A stretch of 64,000 bases of DNA. Source: Neopestalotiopsis rosae. Its lineage: Eukaryota > Ascomycota > Sordariomycetes > Amphisphaeriales > Sporocadaceae. Shown here one piece after another: positions 1 to 11,458 of this stretch. Under the pieces are notes generated by a model. It ran no database searches. It had not been told where the DNA came from and was given only the letters and a program-made list of their open reading frames with translations. The translations under genes were made by a program, and so were the position numbers. The first letter of the stretch is position 1, and each line of letters opens with the position of its first letter. The stretch is from the NCBI GenBank assembly GCA_023078685.1, contig JALGAS010000003.1:248001-312000 (forward strand). Reading direction: 5' to 3'.

Positions 1-188
1 TGAGGCAAGCCGTTTTCGGACTGGGAAACAATAGCCGATTTCACCAATTATACCTCAACTCTGTTCCGGGGGCGGTCCTAGTATTGCATCGGACCTCCGA
101 GCCATAGGCAAAGTGAAATCACAATTCAAAGTCTACATCATATTTATCCATATACCATACCACGAAACTCACAATCAATCCAAAGACC
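1..188. other. Window edge and upstream region of the EthD-like gene
   Basis: No coding signal is visible here. The stretch directly precedes the start codon at 189 and is rich in CA and TCA words, as fungal 5' leaders often are. It probably holds the promoter and leader of the gene that follows; no specific element can be named. Confidence 0.4.
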
Positions 189-1100
189 ATGACTGCAGAC
201 CTTAGTGGCGCCGGCTGTCTCTACGTCGAGTCCAGCATAGCACGGACCGACGTTTTGGACGAGGAGACGTACCTCAAGTGGTACGACGAGGAGCACATCC
301 CCGAGATACTGGCGACGGGGGGCATCAAGTCGGCCAGGCGCTTCAAGAATGTAGACCCGGAGGCAGACAAGCCATACCTGGCCCTGTACCCCATGACGGA
401 TATTGGCTTCATGAGCACCGACAAGTTCAAGAATATCAGCGTCAAGAGTGGCAAGCTGCCAGACACGGGCCTCGTGTATGACTTGGCCGACTTTGATATC
501 CGGTACGACAATCTGATCCAGGTGTACGATCCTACTGGGAAAGGCAAAGGTAAGAAAGAGTCCGAACTCGTGTGACATGAAGATAATCCTTGCCTGGGGA
601 ATCGAATAACCGGTTTTGACGTGTCCTGCCAGGACATACAAAATCCATTATTTCGGTCCAAATCGAGCTCAAAGAAGGAGCTGATGCAGAAGATTTCGAT
701 AAATGGTACCGTGAAGAGGTAATTTATCCCCTACCAAGCCGGCCCCGCCTAAGATGTTGCTGATTTGCTTTGCCCACAGCACTTGCTACTTCTCGCCAAA
801 GCAACAGGCTACCTGCGGTCGACGAGGTTCAAGCTCGCGTTCGCGAGGAGCAACGCGCAGTCCCGGGCCCTGAAGGGCCTGGAGGTTCCGGCGGACGGGA
901 CTCTGCCGCAGCAGGCGCCCGCGTGGTTGACCCTCCACGAGTTCGAGGTGGACTCGCCGGACCTGGCGGAGATCAAGAAGCTCACGGCCTCGCCTTGGAC
1001 GGAGAGAATATACGAAGGCAGAAAGCTCGGAATTTTCAAGATATTCAAGCTTCTCCACGAGTTTGGCGAAAAGGACTGGTTTCAAGGCGTTCAAGTGTGA
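189..1100 (+). CDS. Tandem EthD-like (dimeric alpha-beta barrel) protein
   Basis: Three exons fit: 189-549, 633-718 and 780-1100, with GT-AG introns that join in frame to give about 255 residues. The N-terminal half carries KWYDEEHIPE and the C-terminal half carries KWYREEH exactly across the second splice junction. This is the signature helix of the EthD/ferredoxin-like fold, so the protein looks like two fused copies of one small domain. Members of this fold often act in polyketide or aromatic ring metabolism or have no known role, and I cannot assign a substrate. No signal peptide is visible, so it is probably cytosolic. The downstream neighbour is convergent, so the gene is not obviously part of a cluster. 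Confidence 0.8.
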
Positions 1101-1320
1101 TTTTGGTTCCTCTTTTATAGAAACGATTACCATGAACTGCTTACAACACTAGATCAGGATTAGATACGATTGAAACTTGTACTCATCACGAATGTTTGCA
1201 TTGCTCCTCTATTGGTGTGAGAACCTCGAGACTTTTTGAGGTCTAGTCATGATCATCTATAACCGTCTACCAAGAAAAGTCCAAGCTTTGCCTGATGGCG
1301 AAAAGTCCAAGTGAGTGTCT

Positions 1321-2788
1321 TCATACGTTGGCCGCCTTGGCGTTGGCCTCGTCAGCCCTCTGGCAGCACTCCTCAATCACCTTCCAGAACAGGGTCATGT
1401 CCAGGCCGCGGGGGATGCGCACGCCGGGCGTGCCCGCCGGCAGCGGCGTGACCAGCGTGCGCCCCGTCTCCAGTTGCCCGTTCTGCAGCGCGTCCTGGAT
1501 CGAGCCCTCGGTGACCACCTTGACGTCGAAGCGCTCCGGGCGCTTCTCCCCCGCGCCCGTGGGGTCAAAGTCGTAAAAGGGTATCTCGTGCGCGGTGCCG
1601 GTCAGGACGGCGGCCACGGCCAGCGGGTCGTGCAGCGGCGGGCCCTCTACAATGTCAAAGGTATCTCTGCTCAAAGTGTCAATGATCATTACCAGGACTG
1701 GTTGTTTCTAGGTGCAAGTAAAAAGGTAGGCTAGACTGCGCAACGTACCTATAAGTAGCAGCAAAGAAATTGAGCAACTCGACCAACATGGTCCGCAAAT
1801 CCGTCTTGCCCTTTCCAGTCTTTTCTCCCTGGTAGTCGGGCCCGTACAGGATCTGATCCTGCACCTCCTTGGTGGCCAGCACGAGGTGGGTGAGGTCGAG
1901 GGCAATGAGCGTGGTCTTGCCCTTGAGCACCGGATTGTCAAACAGGCTGGCCGCGGCCTCGGGGTCGATGAGGACGTTGAACTCGGCCCACTTGGTGTAG
2001 TTGCCGATACGCTCGACGCCGTCGACCTTGCCCCGCGGCGCGGCCGTGAAGCCGCCGCCGACGCTGCCGCCCATGATGCTGAGGCCCTTGATGTGGTCCG
2101 CGAGCTCGGGATACTTGAGGAACAGGGCGCCCGCGTTGGTCAGCCCGCCCGTGGCCACCAGCCAGGCGGTCCCCGGCTCCGTGGCCCGCAGCGCCGCGGC
2201 CATGGCGTCCACGGCGCTCACGGACCGGTCTGCCTGCGTCGCCGGCTTGGGCAAGAGATCCGTTCCGTCCAGGCCCGACTCGCCGTGGATCTCTGTCGGC
2301 GCGAGTATGGAAGGCCGCTCTAGCGCTTGTGCGTAACCCGGGTAGACTGTCACCTCCTCGTGCTTGCCAATGGCCTTGAGCACCGAAAGTGCATTGTTGG
2401 TGGTCTTGTCCAAAGACGCATTGCCATGCACAGTGCTGATGTTCAGCAGCCGGATGCCCGGGTGGTAAGCTGCCAGCAAGATGGCAAAGACATCCTGCAA
2501 AACAGTGGTCAGCTTTTACGGTTTCATACTAGGCATTAAGGTAATATGTCTCGATGCCGTGCCGGGTGATCGGGGAGGGGCTAATGGGGCACGGGGTTCA
2601 TGTTACATCCGCAGCCGAGTGGGAGTTTGTTTACTCCGCGTGTCTCGGGTCGCGATGCATATGACAGAGACCGTGTTAAAATCGGCAATCCCACCGACTT
2701 GATCAACAGTTATGAGACTGAAGTGCTTGTCTGTACTCACATCGTGACCTGGATCGCAGTCCAGCCAGACTGGCACTGGTGCTGACAT
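1321..2788 (-). CDS. Inosine/uridine-preferring nucleoside hydrolase
   Basis: Three exons on the minus strand fit: 2741-2788, 1749-2494 and 1667 or nearby down to 1321 (third exon 1321-1666), giving about 379 residues. The first intron splits the N-terminal metal-binding motif, which reads DCDPGHDD after splicing. The second joins to give TYRDTFDIVEG followed by PPLHDPLAVA, which contains the family's conserved C-terminal histidine. A glycine-rich MGGSVGGGF and FNVLIDPEAA lie in the middle as expected. The family hydrolyses the N-glycosidic bond of ribonucleosides to ribose and free base in the cytosolic salvage pathway, with Ca2+ bound by the N-terminal aspartates. Length and motifs are complete, so it should be active. 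Whether it prefers uridine (URH1-like) or purines cannot be told from sequence alone. Confidence 0.93.
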
Positions 2789-3269
2789 GGCTACTGGAAA
2801 CACTCGGGTGTATGGGACAGCTCCGCTCTCAAGCAACTTTCTTCGGCACGGCGACCGAAATTTGCTTTTCCGATTATAGCACAACTGACACAAGGGATGC
2901 AGTGATTCGATTATTGCCTTTTTACACAATTTGGAGTTTTGATGCTAGAGGACGGTTGAGTCAAACAGCCGGTCACCGTCGGTCAGTTTGGCATGTAATA
3001 ACAGTGGAGGGTGGACCCAGACCAATGACCATCGGAAGATCGGAGCTCCCAATATTATACTAAATATGAGCCATCATTGTACGGTCAACCAAATAAAGCT
3101 CGACAAGTCTTTACAGCTCTAAAGTATGCATGAGTATCAAATCCAGGGCGCCGGTAGTATTGAGATTTTAAACTTGGGTTTCAGTACAAAATTCTTCATT
3201 ATAGTGATGGGTATATTGCATGCTGAAACTTTGTAGACATCATGTCAAGTACAGCTGTACATGCTGCTC
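2789..3269. other. Intergenic: nucleoside hydrolase promoter and RED 3' flank
   Basis: This stretch of about 480 bp has no convincing coding sequence. The right end should carry the 3' untranslated region of the RED-like gene, and the left end the promoter of the nucleoside hydrolase. No clear motif is visible. Confidence 0.35.
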
Positions 3270-4904
3270 TTATTTTTCAGCTTTGCGCTGTTCAACGATC
3301 CTCATGACATCGTCTGCATTGTTGACGTCGCCCTTGCGCTTTTTGCCGCCTCTCTTTCGTTTTGCTTTTCCTGAACCGCCCTCACTGTCATCTCCATCAC
3401 CGTTGGCCCAATTTGATAGCTTCACGTCGGAGTCATCAAAGTCGGCTTCATCTTCAAATCGACTGGTGCCAAAGCCCATATCCATATCCTCGGCATCACG
3501 ATCGACGCTTTGAAGCATTCGCTTGTGGCGTTCTGCCTTTGCCTTTGCTTCTTCATCGTCTTCCTCGGCCGGCCTGCGATTGAGGGACGCTGCCTTCTTG
3601 AGCGCCGCTTGGATAGCCGGATCAGACATGGATGGTGCTTGAAGTGTCTGCGCCGAAGCCAATTCTGTTTTCGAATCTTTGAAGTAGTTACGTGGGCCAC
3701 TTGCAAGTACCGGTTTAGGTGGTGGCGGCATGTCCTTGTTGTTGGCTGTCTTCTCTTCTGCTGACGGCGACTTGGCAGGTTTCTTGGAGTCTTCGTTCTC
3801 GTCATCGGAGTCGTCCTCGTCGAGACCTGCTAAGGGATCATAGTCGTCTCCTACGCCGTCAAATATGTCGTCATTGTCATCCTCTGACTCGGCTGCTTTT
3901 TGCTTATAGATATCCGGCACCTCCATTCCCAGTGGTTTGGCGTTCTTGTCAGGCACAAACGCTTCTCTTGCTTTTATCTCTTCCTCTGCATCTTGTGGTG
4001 TTTGAACTTTGCGCACTTTGCGCTTTTCGTTTCCATCTTCGTCGACAATAATGAGAACTTCTCTACCTTTGCTGTCTCTCTCAATGCGTGAACCTGGGGT
4101 CTTGTCGCTAATCTTTTTGAATTTTGAGCCTAGAGCAGACTGCTCCTGGGCCTTGGCAGCTTCCCGCGCTGCTTTCATTTCTGCAAGAATCATGGCTCTC
4201 GAGCGCTTTTGGCCGGGTTTCAGGGCCGCTCCACTGGCAATCTGACCCTGTTTCCTTGATGACTCCCTCGTGACAGTCTCAATCTTGCTGTCTTCCAGCT
4301 GGTCCAAGACGTCGTCCACGTCCTCTGGCTCGTCGGCCTCGGAGTCCTCCTTTTCCGAAGTTTTGTTGCCGTAGACATCCTCGCCCTTGCGTATCCTCTC
4401 GAGAAGTTTGAAATCCAGACCTTTGACCAGATGGGTACTTTCAAGATCGCCTCCCGCTATACGGACTCGAAGGCTATCGTATGTGGCTTGATCGATTTCC
4501 TCCTTCTTGAGGGATTCCTCGAGGGCTTTGAGTCGCACAGCTCTGTCGTCTGCTTCCTCGTCGTCGCGTTGTTTTGTTCGGTCGGTATAACCTTGTGCGA
4601 GTTTGATTCCCTTTGGTGCGGATGATTTGAACTTTTGCTGTGGTCTTTGCGCTTGGTTTCGTTCGGCAAGTTGTCGCTGAAAATCAGAATGACTGACACC
4701 ACCTACAGATCTCCTATCAACTATGTCAGTCTGCAGGATTGTCATGGCAGCATGTGCGAGAGCTTACGGTGTCATTGGTATGCTCGATCTTTGCCTTGAC
4801 CCAAGCGCAACAGCGCGAGGTGCAGCTGGTGATGCGCCATTGCTACCAGAAGACTCTTTGGGCGAGTTTGCTCCAATCAGCTTGCGAAATTGATCGTTGT
4901 TCAT
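3270..4904 (-). CDS. RED/IK-family spliceosomal protein (Smu2-like)
   Basis: Two exons fit: 4768-4904 and 3270-4713, separated by a 54-nt intron, giving about 526 residues. It starts MNNDQFRKLIG and the splice gives IPMTPRSVGG followed by SDFQRQLAERN and KFKSSAPKGIKLAQGY, the hallmark of the RED N-terminal domain. A KGLDFKLLERIRKGED segment follows. The rest is highly charged, with acidic D/E runs and a lysine/arginine-rich tail (KAKRKRGGKKRKG) that resembles a nuclear localisation signal. RED proteins join the spliceosomal B complex together with SMU1 and help activation. The gene is divergent from REV1 with a shared 546-bp promoter. The start at 4904 is chosen because the short first exon restores the conserved N-terminus. 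Confidence 0.88.
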
Positions 4905-5450
4905 ATTGAAGAATGTCTAGGAGGGATATCCAAGAGCTGTTCCCAATATCTGCTGCTCGAGCGGCGACTTGGTGAGCTTTCGCACTCTTCAAGTATTCTG
5001 GCTCGAAGTTTCGCTAAGATGTACCTAAAGGTTGTGCTAAAAAGACCCCCAGTCACCTTTACAGCGCCAGTACGTGCCTAATTCATGCACTTTACAGAGG
5101 GAAGTCACGGGATGACGTGTAAAGTGCCTATCGCGTTGCCCCACCAAGACTGTACGCCAGGGCGCGCGTCTCACGCCTTAATGCTTGTCAACCACTTGGG
5201 TTCGATCAGCATGTGAATGCATCTTTTTTTGGATACATATATCAAATTTCTCATAATATTCGGACTTGGATCGCTGTTCGCTGTATCGGCACTGATATCG
5301 GGGTCGTGCTGCCCTGGTTCGATGACTTCGGCATTATTCTTCCTGTGAGCGCCATGCGAGCAAGAAGACGACACGCGGAGCCTGTGGCGTACTCTTGTTG
5401 CCCATTTCTAAACTAGCCTGTGTGTTCTTGATATCCCAAGATTACGGAAA
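4905..5450. promoter_or_regulatory. Shared divergent promoter of RED-like gene and REV1
   Basis: This 546-bp segment lies between the start codons of two divergently transcribed genes, so it must contain both promoters. I see no clean TATA box and no known operator. Confidence 0.5.
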
Positions 5451-8400
5451 ATGGGCAGCCGGCTGGAGAAGAACTCAAATGAGGTGCGGAAACGCATCGA
5501 GGGTCATTCCTTCACCGATGAGGGTGGCGATGAATACGAGCCGAGTGCCTTTGGGGGCTTCCCGGAGTATTTTCGTCGCAAGAAGATCAAACTTCAGAAT
5601 CTTGACTCGGAACTACGAGCTGCTACCAACAAACCTCAGATCTTCAAAGGCATCGTGGCCCATGTGACTGGTTACACGCAACCGCCACTGCATGTCCTTC
5701 ACAAAGAACTGGTGGAACATGGGGCGGGCTTCATCCAGTATCTAGACTCCAAAACCATGGCGACACATATTATAGCTTCGACTTTGCCGCCGAAGAAGAT
5801 GGTCGAGTTCAATAAATACAGAATCGTCAAACCCGCCTGGGTGATTGATTCTATCCAGGCAGGAAAGCTGTTGCCCTGGTCAGATTACAGAGTCATCGAA
5901 GAGGCACCCCGACAGAAGACCATCAAGTTTGCAGGAGGCACGATATCTACACAATCAAACACGCAGCAATCACCCCTTAGATATCGTGAGCAAACGGACA
6001 ACAGCTTCTACACCAGCCAGTTGAAGGGTTTTGCCGAAGCTATTGATGGCAAGACCCCTAAAAGTCAATCGCCTGCAGCAGCAGCATTTCAGACCAGCGA
6101 GAGCAGCCCTCTTGTGGATCGACAGGCAAGACGTCTCTCGCACGACACGAATATGGTTGATGCATCTGCGGATATAGAAGCATCGGAAACCTCCCGCCTC
6201 GAAACAGCGCAGAAGCCGTCCCATGATGCTTTAATGCCAAAACCATCTATACTGCAACCACCTGATAAGCCACTGGACGAAATGACATCTGAGGAACACA
6301 ATGCTCTGCTACTTCAAGATCCTCGGATGCGGAAATCATCGACTGCAAATCCAGATTTCATTCAACAGTACTACTCAGAAAGCCGTCTTCACCATCTATC
6401 GACCTGGAAAGCCGATCTGAAGTCAAGGATGCAGAGGCTTGCAGCCGAAAGGGGACCACAAGCGAAACAAATGAGGAGAAAGCCAGGCTCCAGACGTTAT
6501 ATCATGCATGTCGACTTTGACAGCTTTTTCTGCGCCGTCTCCTTGAAAAGCGCACCAGAATTCATTACCAAGCCGGCGGTTGTAGCACATGGCAACGGAA
6601 CCGGGTCCGAGATTGCAAGCTGCAATTATCCGGCACGAGAGTTTGGCGTAAAGAATGGCATGTGGATGAAAAGGGCGAAAGAGTTGTGCCCGGATCTAAA
6701 GGTGCTGCCATATGACTTTCCAGCATATGAAGAAGCCAGCAAGCTGTTTTATGAGGCAATACTAGATGTCGGCGGTGTCGTGCAGAGTGTCAGTATTGAT
6801 GAGGCTCTGGTGGACGTCACCCAGGTCGTTTTTAATGCTGTTGGCTCCAAAGGAGATGGCATCGATGAAGGCAGTATCTGGAGGGAGCAAGAGAGAACTG
6901 AGATCATTGCACAAGACCTTCGGCAGAAGATCAAGGATAAAACCGGCTGCGCTGTCTCTGTAGGAATTGGGGCAAATATCCTGCTCGCCAAAGTTGCGCT
7001 GCGAAAGGCCAAGCCAGCTGGACAATTTCAACTGAAACCAGACGATGTATTGCCATTTCTGGCAGAACTTCAAGTCGACAATCTACCCGGAGTTGCTTAC
7101 AGCATCGCCGGCAAACTGGAAGAAATTGGAATCAAGTATGTCAAAGACATACGTGAAGTTTCCAAGGAACGCCTCGTCACTACGCTTGGCCCAAAGACAG
7201 GAGAAAAGCTATGGGAATACGCACGGGGAATTGATCGCACCGAGGTTGGCGACCAACCTATACGAAAGTCTGTATCAGCCGAGGTCAATTGGGGCATACG
7301 CTTCATCAATCAAGAAGAAGCAGAAGAATTCGTCTTGAACCTTTGCAAGGAGTTGGAAAAGCGGTTGCTTAACGAACAAGTCAAAGGCAAGCAGTTGACC
7401 ATGAAGATCATGAGACGTTCGCTAGACGCACCGCTGGACCCTCCAAAGCATCTTGGCCATGGGAAGTGTGATACATTCAACAAGAGTACATTATTTGGCG
7501 TTTCCACCAATGATCATAAACTCATTGGCAAAGAGGCAATATCGATCCTGCGTTCCTACAAATTCAGCCCCGGCGATTTGCGCGGTCTTGGTGTTCAACT
7601 GACGAGATTGGAACCTATCAAAGTCTCGACGCCTGGCGGCCCCGAGAGCAGTCAGAAGAAATTGAGCTTTGGGGGATTCAAAAGCCCAGCACCAATTAGA
7701 AAGCCTACAGAAGATCCCATTCAAGAGATTGCCGGCCCAATGAAGCCGAGCCCATCCCAGGGTCGCGCTGAAACAGAGGATCCCATCACAGACGGGCCTC
7801 TTACTCCACGAAAAGCAAAACCCAACGCTTCACACCCGGCACTCGCCATATCAAAGGCCAATGAGCACGACGCAAAAGCCAACACGCCTCTCAACATTGG
7901 TGGAACACAATTTGTCCTCCCAGCGAATGCCGATCCGGCAGTACTTGCGGAATTGCCTCCAGATATACGGAGCAAACTGCTTGCGCAGGTAAAACCAGGA
8001 CCAAGACTGCCGGCAGCAGTAGACCCTCCACCGGCAGCTCGATCAAGGACTGGAAGTCCTGCTCTACTCGATGACATACCGCCCGACATTGACCCAGAAG
8101 TTTTCAATGCGCTGCCGGATGATATGAAAGCTGAAGTGCTGGCCTCCTATAGACGGCCGAGGCCTGCTCAACAACTCTTGCCGCAATCTCCACGCAAAGA
8201 TCGCATCATTAAACCCATGAAGAAGACAACGCCAACAAAGAAGCGTGTCCCGGGCCTTTTTGCAAGGGCTCGAGAACGGCACGCTGACGCGCAGAACAAA
8301 GTCGTTCAGACCAGTCTTGCCTTCAACGCTGGCGAAGAAGCAGGTCTCAGCGATGTCGATGAGCTCGATCAAGACTTTCTCGCCGAGCTGCCAGAATCGG

Positions 8401-8873
8401 TCCGCAAAGAAGTCATTGCCGACTTTCGGCACAGAAAGGCGCAGCGCTCCGGTCTGGACTTGAAGATCTCGCACAAGCGCCAACGAGAGGTCGACGGCGA
8501 CGAGGCGGTTCAGGGCGGGCAGACGAAGCTGCAGTTCAACGCCCGGCCGAGCAAGGTCGCCTTCACCATGGCCGGGCTGACCTCGCTGTCGGACATTCGG
8601 GACATGCTCAACGTCTGGCACAAGGAGACGGCCTCTGAGGGCCCGCACCGGCGAGACGTCGAGATGCTGGAAAAGTACCTGGCCAGAGTCGTCCTGGAGG
8701 AGAGGGACATGGACAAGGTGACCAAGCTCGTCCAGTGGCTGGATTATCTCGTCGAAGAGGACGAGGCAGACTCCTCCCGCGGCAAGACCAACTGGCGCGC
8801 CGTGGTGCAGGGCGTCAAGGCCGAGGTGCAGAATGCTGTGAAGCAACGGGGTCTGGGGCCCTTGAAAATATAG
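5451..8873 (+). CDS. REV1: DNA repair protein REV1 (Y-family deoxycytidyl transferase)
   Basis: One uninterrupted reading frame of 1140 residues. A BRCT domain (about residues 64-150, IFKGIVAHVTGYTQPP to AWVIDSIQAGKLLPWSDY) is followed by the Y-family palm with HVDFDSFFCAVSL near residue 350 and SVSIDEALVD near 447, which hold the catalytic Asp and Asp-Glu residues. A helix-hairpin region (LPGVAYSIAGKLEEIGI) and the little finger follow. Three segments of the ubiquitin-binding motif type lie near residues 828, 881 and 973. The C-terminal ~100 residues match the REV1 domain that recruits Pol zeta and other polymerases. REV1 inserts dCMP opposite abasic sites and scaffolds translesion synthesis at monoubiquitinated PCNA in the nucleus. 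Length and motifs are complete. Confidence 0.97.
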   Translation: MGSRLEKNSNEVRKRIEGHSFTDEGGDEYEPSAFGGFPEYFRRKKIKLQNLDSELRAATNKPQIFKGIVAHVTGYTQPPLHVLHKELVEHGAGFIQYLDSKTMATHIIASTLPPKKMVEFNKYRIVKPAWVIDSIQAGKLLPWSDYRVIEEAPRQKTIKFAGGTISTQSNTQQSPLRYREQTDNSFYTSQLKGFAEAIDGKTPKSQSPAAAAFQTSESSPLVDRQARRLSHDTNMVDASADIEASETSRLETAQKPSHDALMPKPSILQPPDKPLDEMTSEEHNALLLQDPRMRKSSTANPDFIQQYYSESRLHHLSTWKADLKSRMQRLAAERGPQAKQMRRKPGSRRYIMHVDFDSFFCAVSLKSAPEFITKPAVVAHGNGTGSEIASCNYPAREFGVKNGMWMKRAKELCPDLKVLPYDFPAYEEASKLFYEAILDVGGVVQSVSIDEALVDVTQVVFNAVGSKGDGIDEGSIWREQERTEIIAQDLRQKIKDKTGCAVSVGIGANILLAKVALRKAKPAGQFQLKPDDVLPFLAELQVDNLPGVAYSIAGKLEEIGIKYVKDIREVSKERLVTTLGPKTGEKLWEYARGIDRTEVGDQPIRKSVSAEVNWGIRFINQEEAEEFVLNLCKELEKRLLNEQVKGKQLTMKIMRRSLDAPLDPPKHLGHGKCDTFNKSTLFGVSTNDHKLIGKEAISILRSYKFSPGDLRGLGVQLTRLEPIKVSTPGGPESSQKKLSFGGFKSPAPIRKPTEDPIQEIAGPMKPSPSQGRAETEDPITDGPLTPRKAKPNASHPALAISKANEHDAKANTPLNIGGTQFVLPANADPAVLAELPPDIRSKLLAQVKPGPRLPAAVDPPPAARSRTGSPALLDDIPPDIDPEVFNALPDDMKAEVLASYRRPRPAQQLLPQSPRKDRIIKPMKKTTPTKKRVPGLFARARERHADAQNKVVQTSLAFNAGEEAGLSDVDELDQDFLAELPESVRKEVIADFRHRKAQRSGLDLKISHKRQREVDGDEAVQGGQTKLQFNARPSKVAFTMAGLTSLSDIRDMLNVWHKETASEGPHRRDVEMLEKYLARVVLEERDMDKVTKLVQWLDYLVEEDEADSSRGKTNWRAVVQGVKAEVQNAVKQRGLGPLKI

Positions 8874-9337
8874 CACAATTATTATGACGCTTCTTTTTGC
8901 ATGACATGACGAATACATTTAGATACCATTTAGATTTTTACTTTGCTTTCCCCAGTCTCATCTTGAGATGCCCAGAATTGACGCAATCTGCTTTCACAGA
9001 TTACATGACTTTTCGAAACGTGAACAATTTCCAAGCAGTAGGATTATCCTTGGATAGTTGCAAACATCGTGGGACGTCTATAATGTATTGTAGATACTTG
9101 CATAGTCACACATAGTTCTAGATCTTGGTCTCTCGTGAACATGATCCCAAAGCTCTTTTCTCTTATGATTTTATTCCCTGTGGAAATCAATTAACTCCGG
9201 CCAATGCAATTTGTCTACCTCCTACTTCTTCTACCGCAACATAGACATCGAAAAACATGAAGCAGGAAGGAGTTGAAAGGGGGGTATTGAATCTTTTTTT
9301 TCTCTTTCTTATTCTAATTTTGTTTTGTTTTCTTTCT
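8874..9337. other. Convergent 3' flanks of REV1 and TyrRS
   Basis: REV1 and the tyrosyl-tRNA synthetase gene converge here. The 460 bp are AT-rich with a poly-pyrimidine run near 9290-9345, and should contain both 3' untranslated regions. No gene is seen. Confidence 0.4.
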
Positions 9338-10650
9338 TTACGCCGTCTTCGTCTCGGCATCAATCTTCAACGTCTCGATACCGTGCGAAGCGTCGGCCGG
9401 GGCGCTCTTCTCGGCGGCCTTGGCGGCCCTGGCCGCGGCTGCCGCCTCGCGCATGGCCGGGTCGCCGCCCTTTGACTTCTTCTCCTTCTTGGGGTTGGCG
9501 GCCTTCTTCTCGGGCGGGTAGGCCAGCTCCGTGGTGCGCTGCCACTCCTCGGAGGCTTGGTATTCGGCCTGGATGGGCGCCAGGAGCTCGTTGAGCGCCT
9601 TGGTGAGGGCGGCCTTGAGCAGTTGGGGAGTCAACTAGAAAATTAGGTTACGAATTAGCTTTCTCTTCTTTCCTTTTTCCCGAAACGGGACTTTTTGCTT
9701 TCGTTTTCTGGGAGGGAACTTACGATATCCTTCTCAAAGTCGGCCTTGAGGTCGGCGATGTCCTCGTAGACCAGCGGCTCCTTGCCGTCGCGTTCCCGCT
9801 CGACGACGAACTTGGCCTTGCCTCCAGACTTGAGAGCCTGGACGCGGAAAATGACGTGCTCCACGAAAGCCACGACGCCGTTGCCCTCGACGACGCCGGT
9901 GGCGCAGTGGGCCTTCTTGAGCTTCTTGCCCACCACGTCGGGGGCATCCAGCAGGTCAATCTTGGAGTCGGGCTCGCTCGAGCTCATCTTTTGCGCCTGG
10001 CCCAGACCGGGCACCATGGTGTTCATCAGGTGGGCGCGGACCTTGTAGCCGATCCGGGGCAGGTTCTCGAGGGCAAACGTGAAGATCTTGCGCTGGTCGA
10101 CACCGCCAATCTGCACGTCCACGTCGAGGTACTGCTCGTCCAGGGCCTGCATGAGGGGGTAGATGAGACCGCCGAGGGCGGGGTCGTCGGTCTGCTTGAC
10201 GACCTCGGCGCCGGCCTTTTGGGCGACGGATATCCTCGTGATGCCCTCGAGCTTGAAGCGGTCCATGGTGTACTCCTGGGTCAGCTGGTAGGAGCTGCCC
10301 TTGACGAATTCGAGCTTGGAGATGTCGACGCCGACAGCCTTGAGCAGGCTCTTGATGATGAACTCGTAGTACTTGCAGCGCTGCTCGACGAGCTCGAGCG
10401 GAGCCTTCATGTTGTCGAGGTAGGCGTGGATGTCGGCAAGGAGGATCTTGACGTGGCAGCCGGCGGCTAGCAGCTCGGCAATCTTGACAATGGGGACAAA
10501 GTAGCCGCAGTGAGGCTTTCCAGTGGTAGCGGTTCCCCAGTAGACCTTGAGCGGCCTCTTCTCGTTGAGGACGACATTGTCAATGATCTCGGGGTTGAGG
10601 ACCTCGGCCAAGTTGGCCTTGATCAGGGCGAGCGACTCCTCGGGGGTCAT
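9338..10650 (-). CDS. TYS1: Cytosolic tyrosyl-tRNA synthetase
   Basis: Two exons fit: 9724-10650 and 9338-9634, giving about 407 residues; the junction reads EKDILTPQLLK. The class I active-site signature appears as TTGKPHCGYF (HIGH-like) near residue 42, and KMSSSEPDSKIDLLD is the KMSKS-like loop near residue 220. Other expected segments are LLADIHAYLDN, YQLTQEYTMDR, and the tyrosine pocket QALDEQYLDVDVQIGGVDQRK. The eukaryotic/archaeal type is clear, so it acts in the cytosol by charging tRNA-Tyr. The C-terminal ~60 residues are rich in Ala, Lys and Pro, a nonconserved extension common in fungal homologues. No mitochondrial targeting sequence is visible. Confidence 0.96.
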
Positions 10651-11458
10651 GTTGAAATGGGCGTGGGTTGATGGCTAAAGAAACAAGAGAAAACAATTTC
10701 CACGTATACTCGATGCTTCTACACAAGAAGGCCAATCGCCGTTATATTTTCAGGGGTCTCGAGAGAAAAATTGAGAAAAAGAGTTGGCCTGGCTCGAAGT
10801 CTGTCCAACCTTGAATCGCGTGTCAATTTTGAGTCATAGAGGGGTAAATTTCACACATGCTTTGGCCAGCGTACCTGACGCGGGGCAGTATTCCAGGCGC
10901 TCACAGGCGCTGGGACAAACGGCAGGGCGGCAGCATAGCCCAGCCCAAGGGCCGGTTCCGCTAAGTAAAGTACGGACGAGTCTGCATTATGGGATAAGAG
11001 CTACTATTATCTCTCCATTCAGACCTGTTCAAGTCCGGAATACTACTCGGAAGTTCGGAATGCATATACTCACAGAGCCTTGAATAACATAACTTTTACC
11101 ATACAAAAGAAATCACAGACGTGTGGTTCATCAACATCCTCAATAAATTTGACCTATGAATTGTTTAATGCTGCCAAGTTCATGATTGAATCGCTATCAT
11201 AATGTAGTCCTAACCCAGGGGGGAGAAAAGAGAAAAACCCATTCTTGCGCCAAAAATGCATGATGCCAACTAATATGAACCTTCCATCATGTCGGACTCC
11301 GTATTGAAACCCCGGACCTCCCCGTCAAGGTTCCTTACGGCTACCGATCTGTCGGCTTACAGTCAAACATAAGCTCAAAGTATGCCCTTGAGACCCCGTT
11401 GCCTCATTTTAACAACGTCGATTGAACCCCTTGCATGTGGCTCTGAAGCTCTTCCGCA
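10651..11458. other. Intergenic: TyrRS promoter and 3' flank of the 385-residue protein gene
   Basis: About 800 bp without a supported gene. Both neighbours run on the minus strand, so it should hold the TyrRS promoter near 10651-10900 and the 3' end of the next gene. ORFs present are short and lack family features. Confidence 0.35.
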
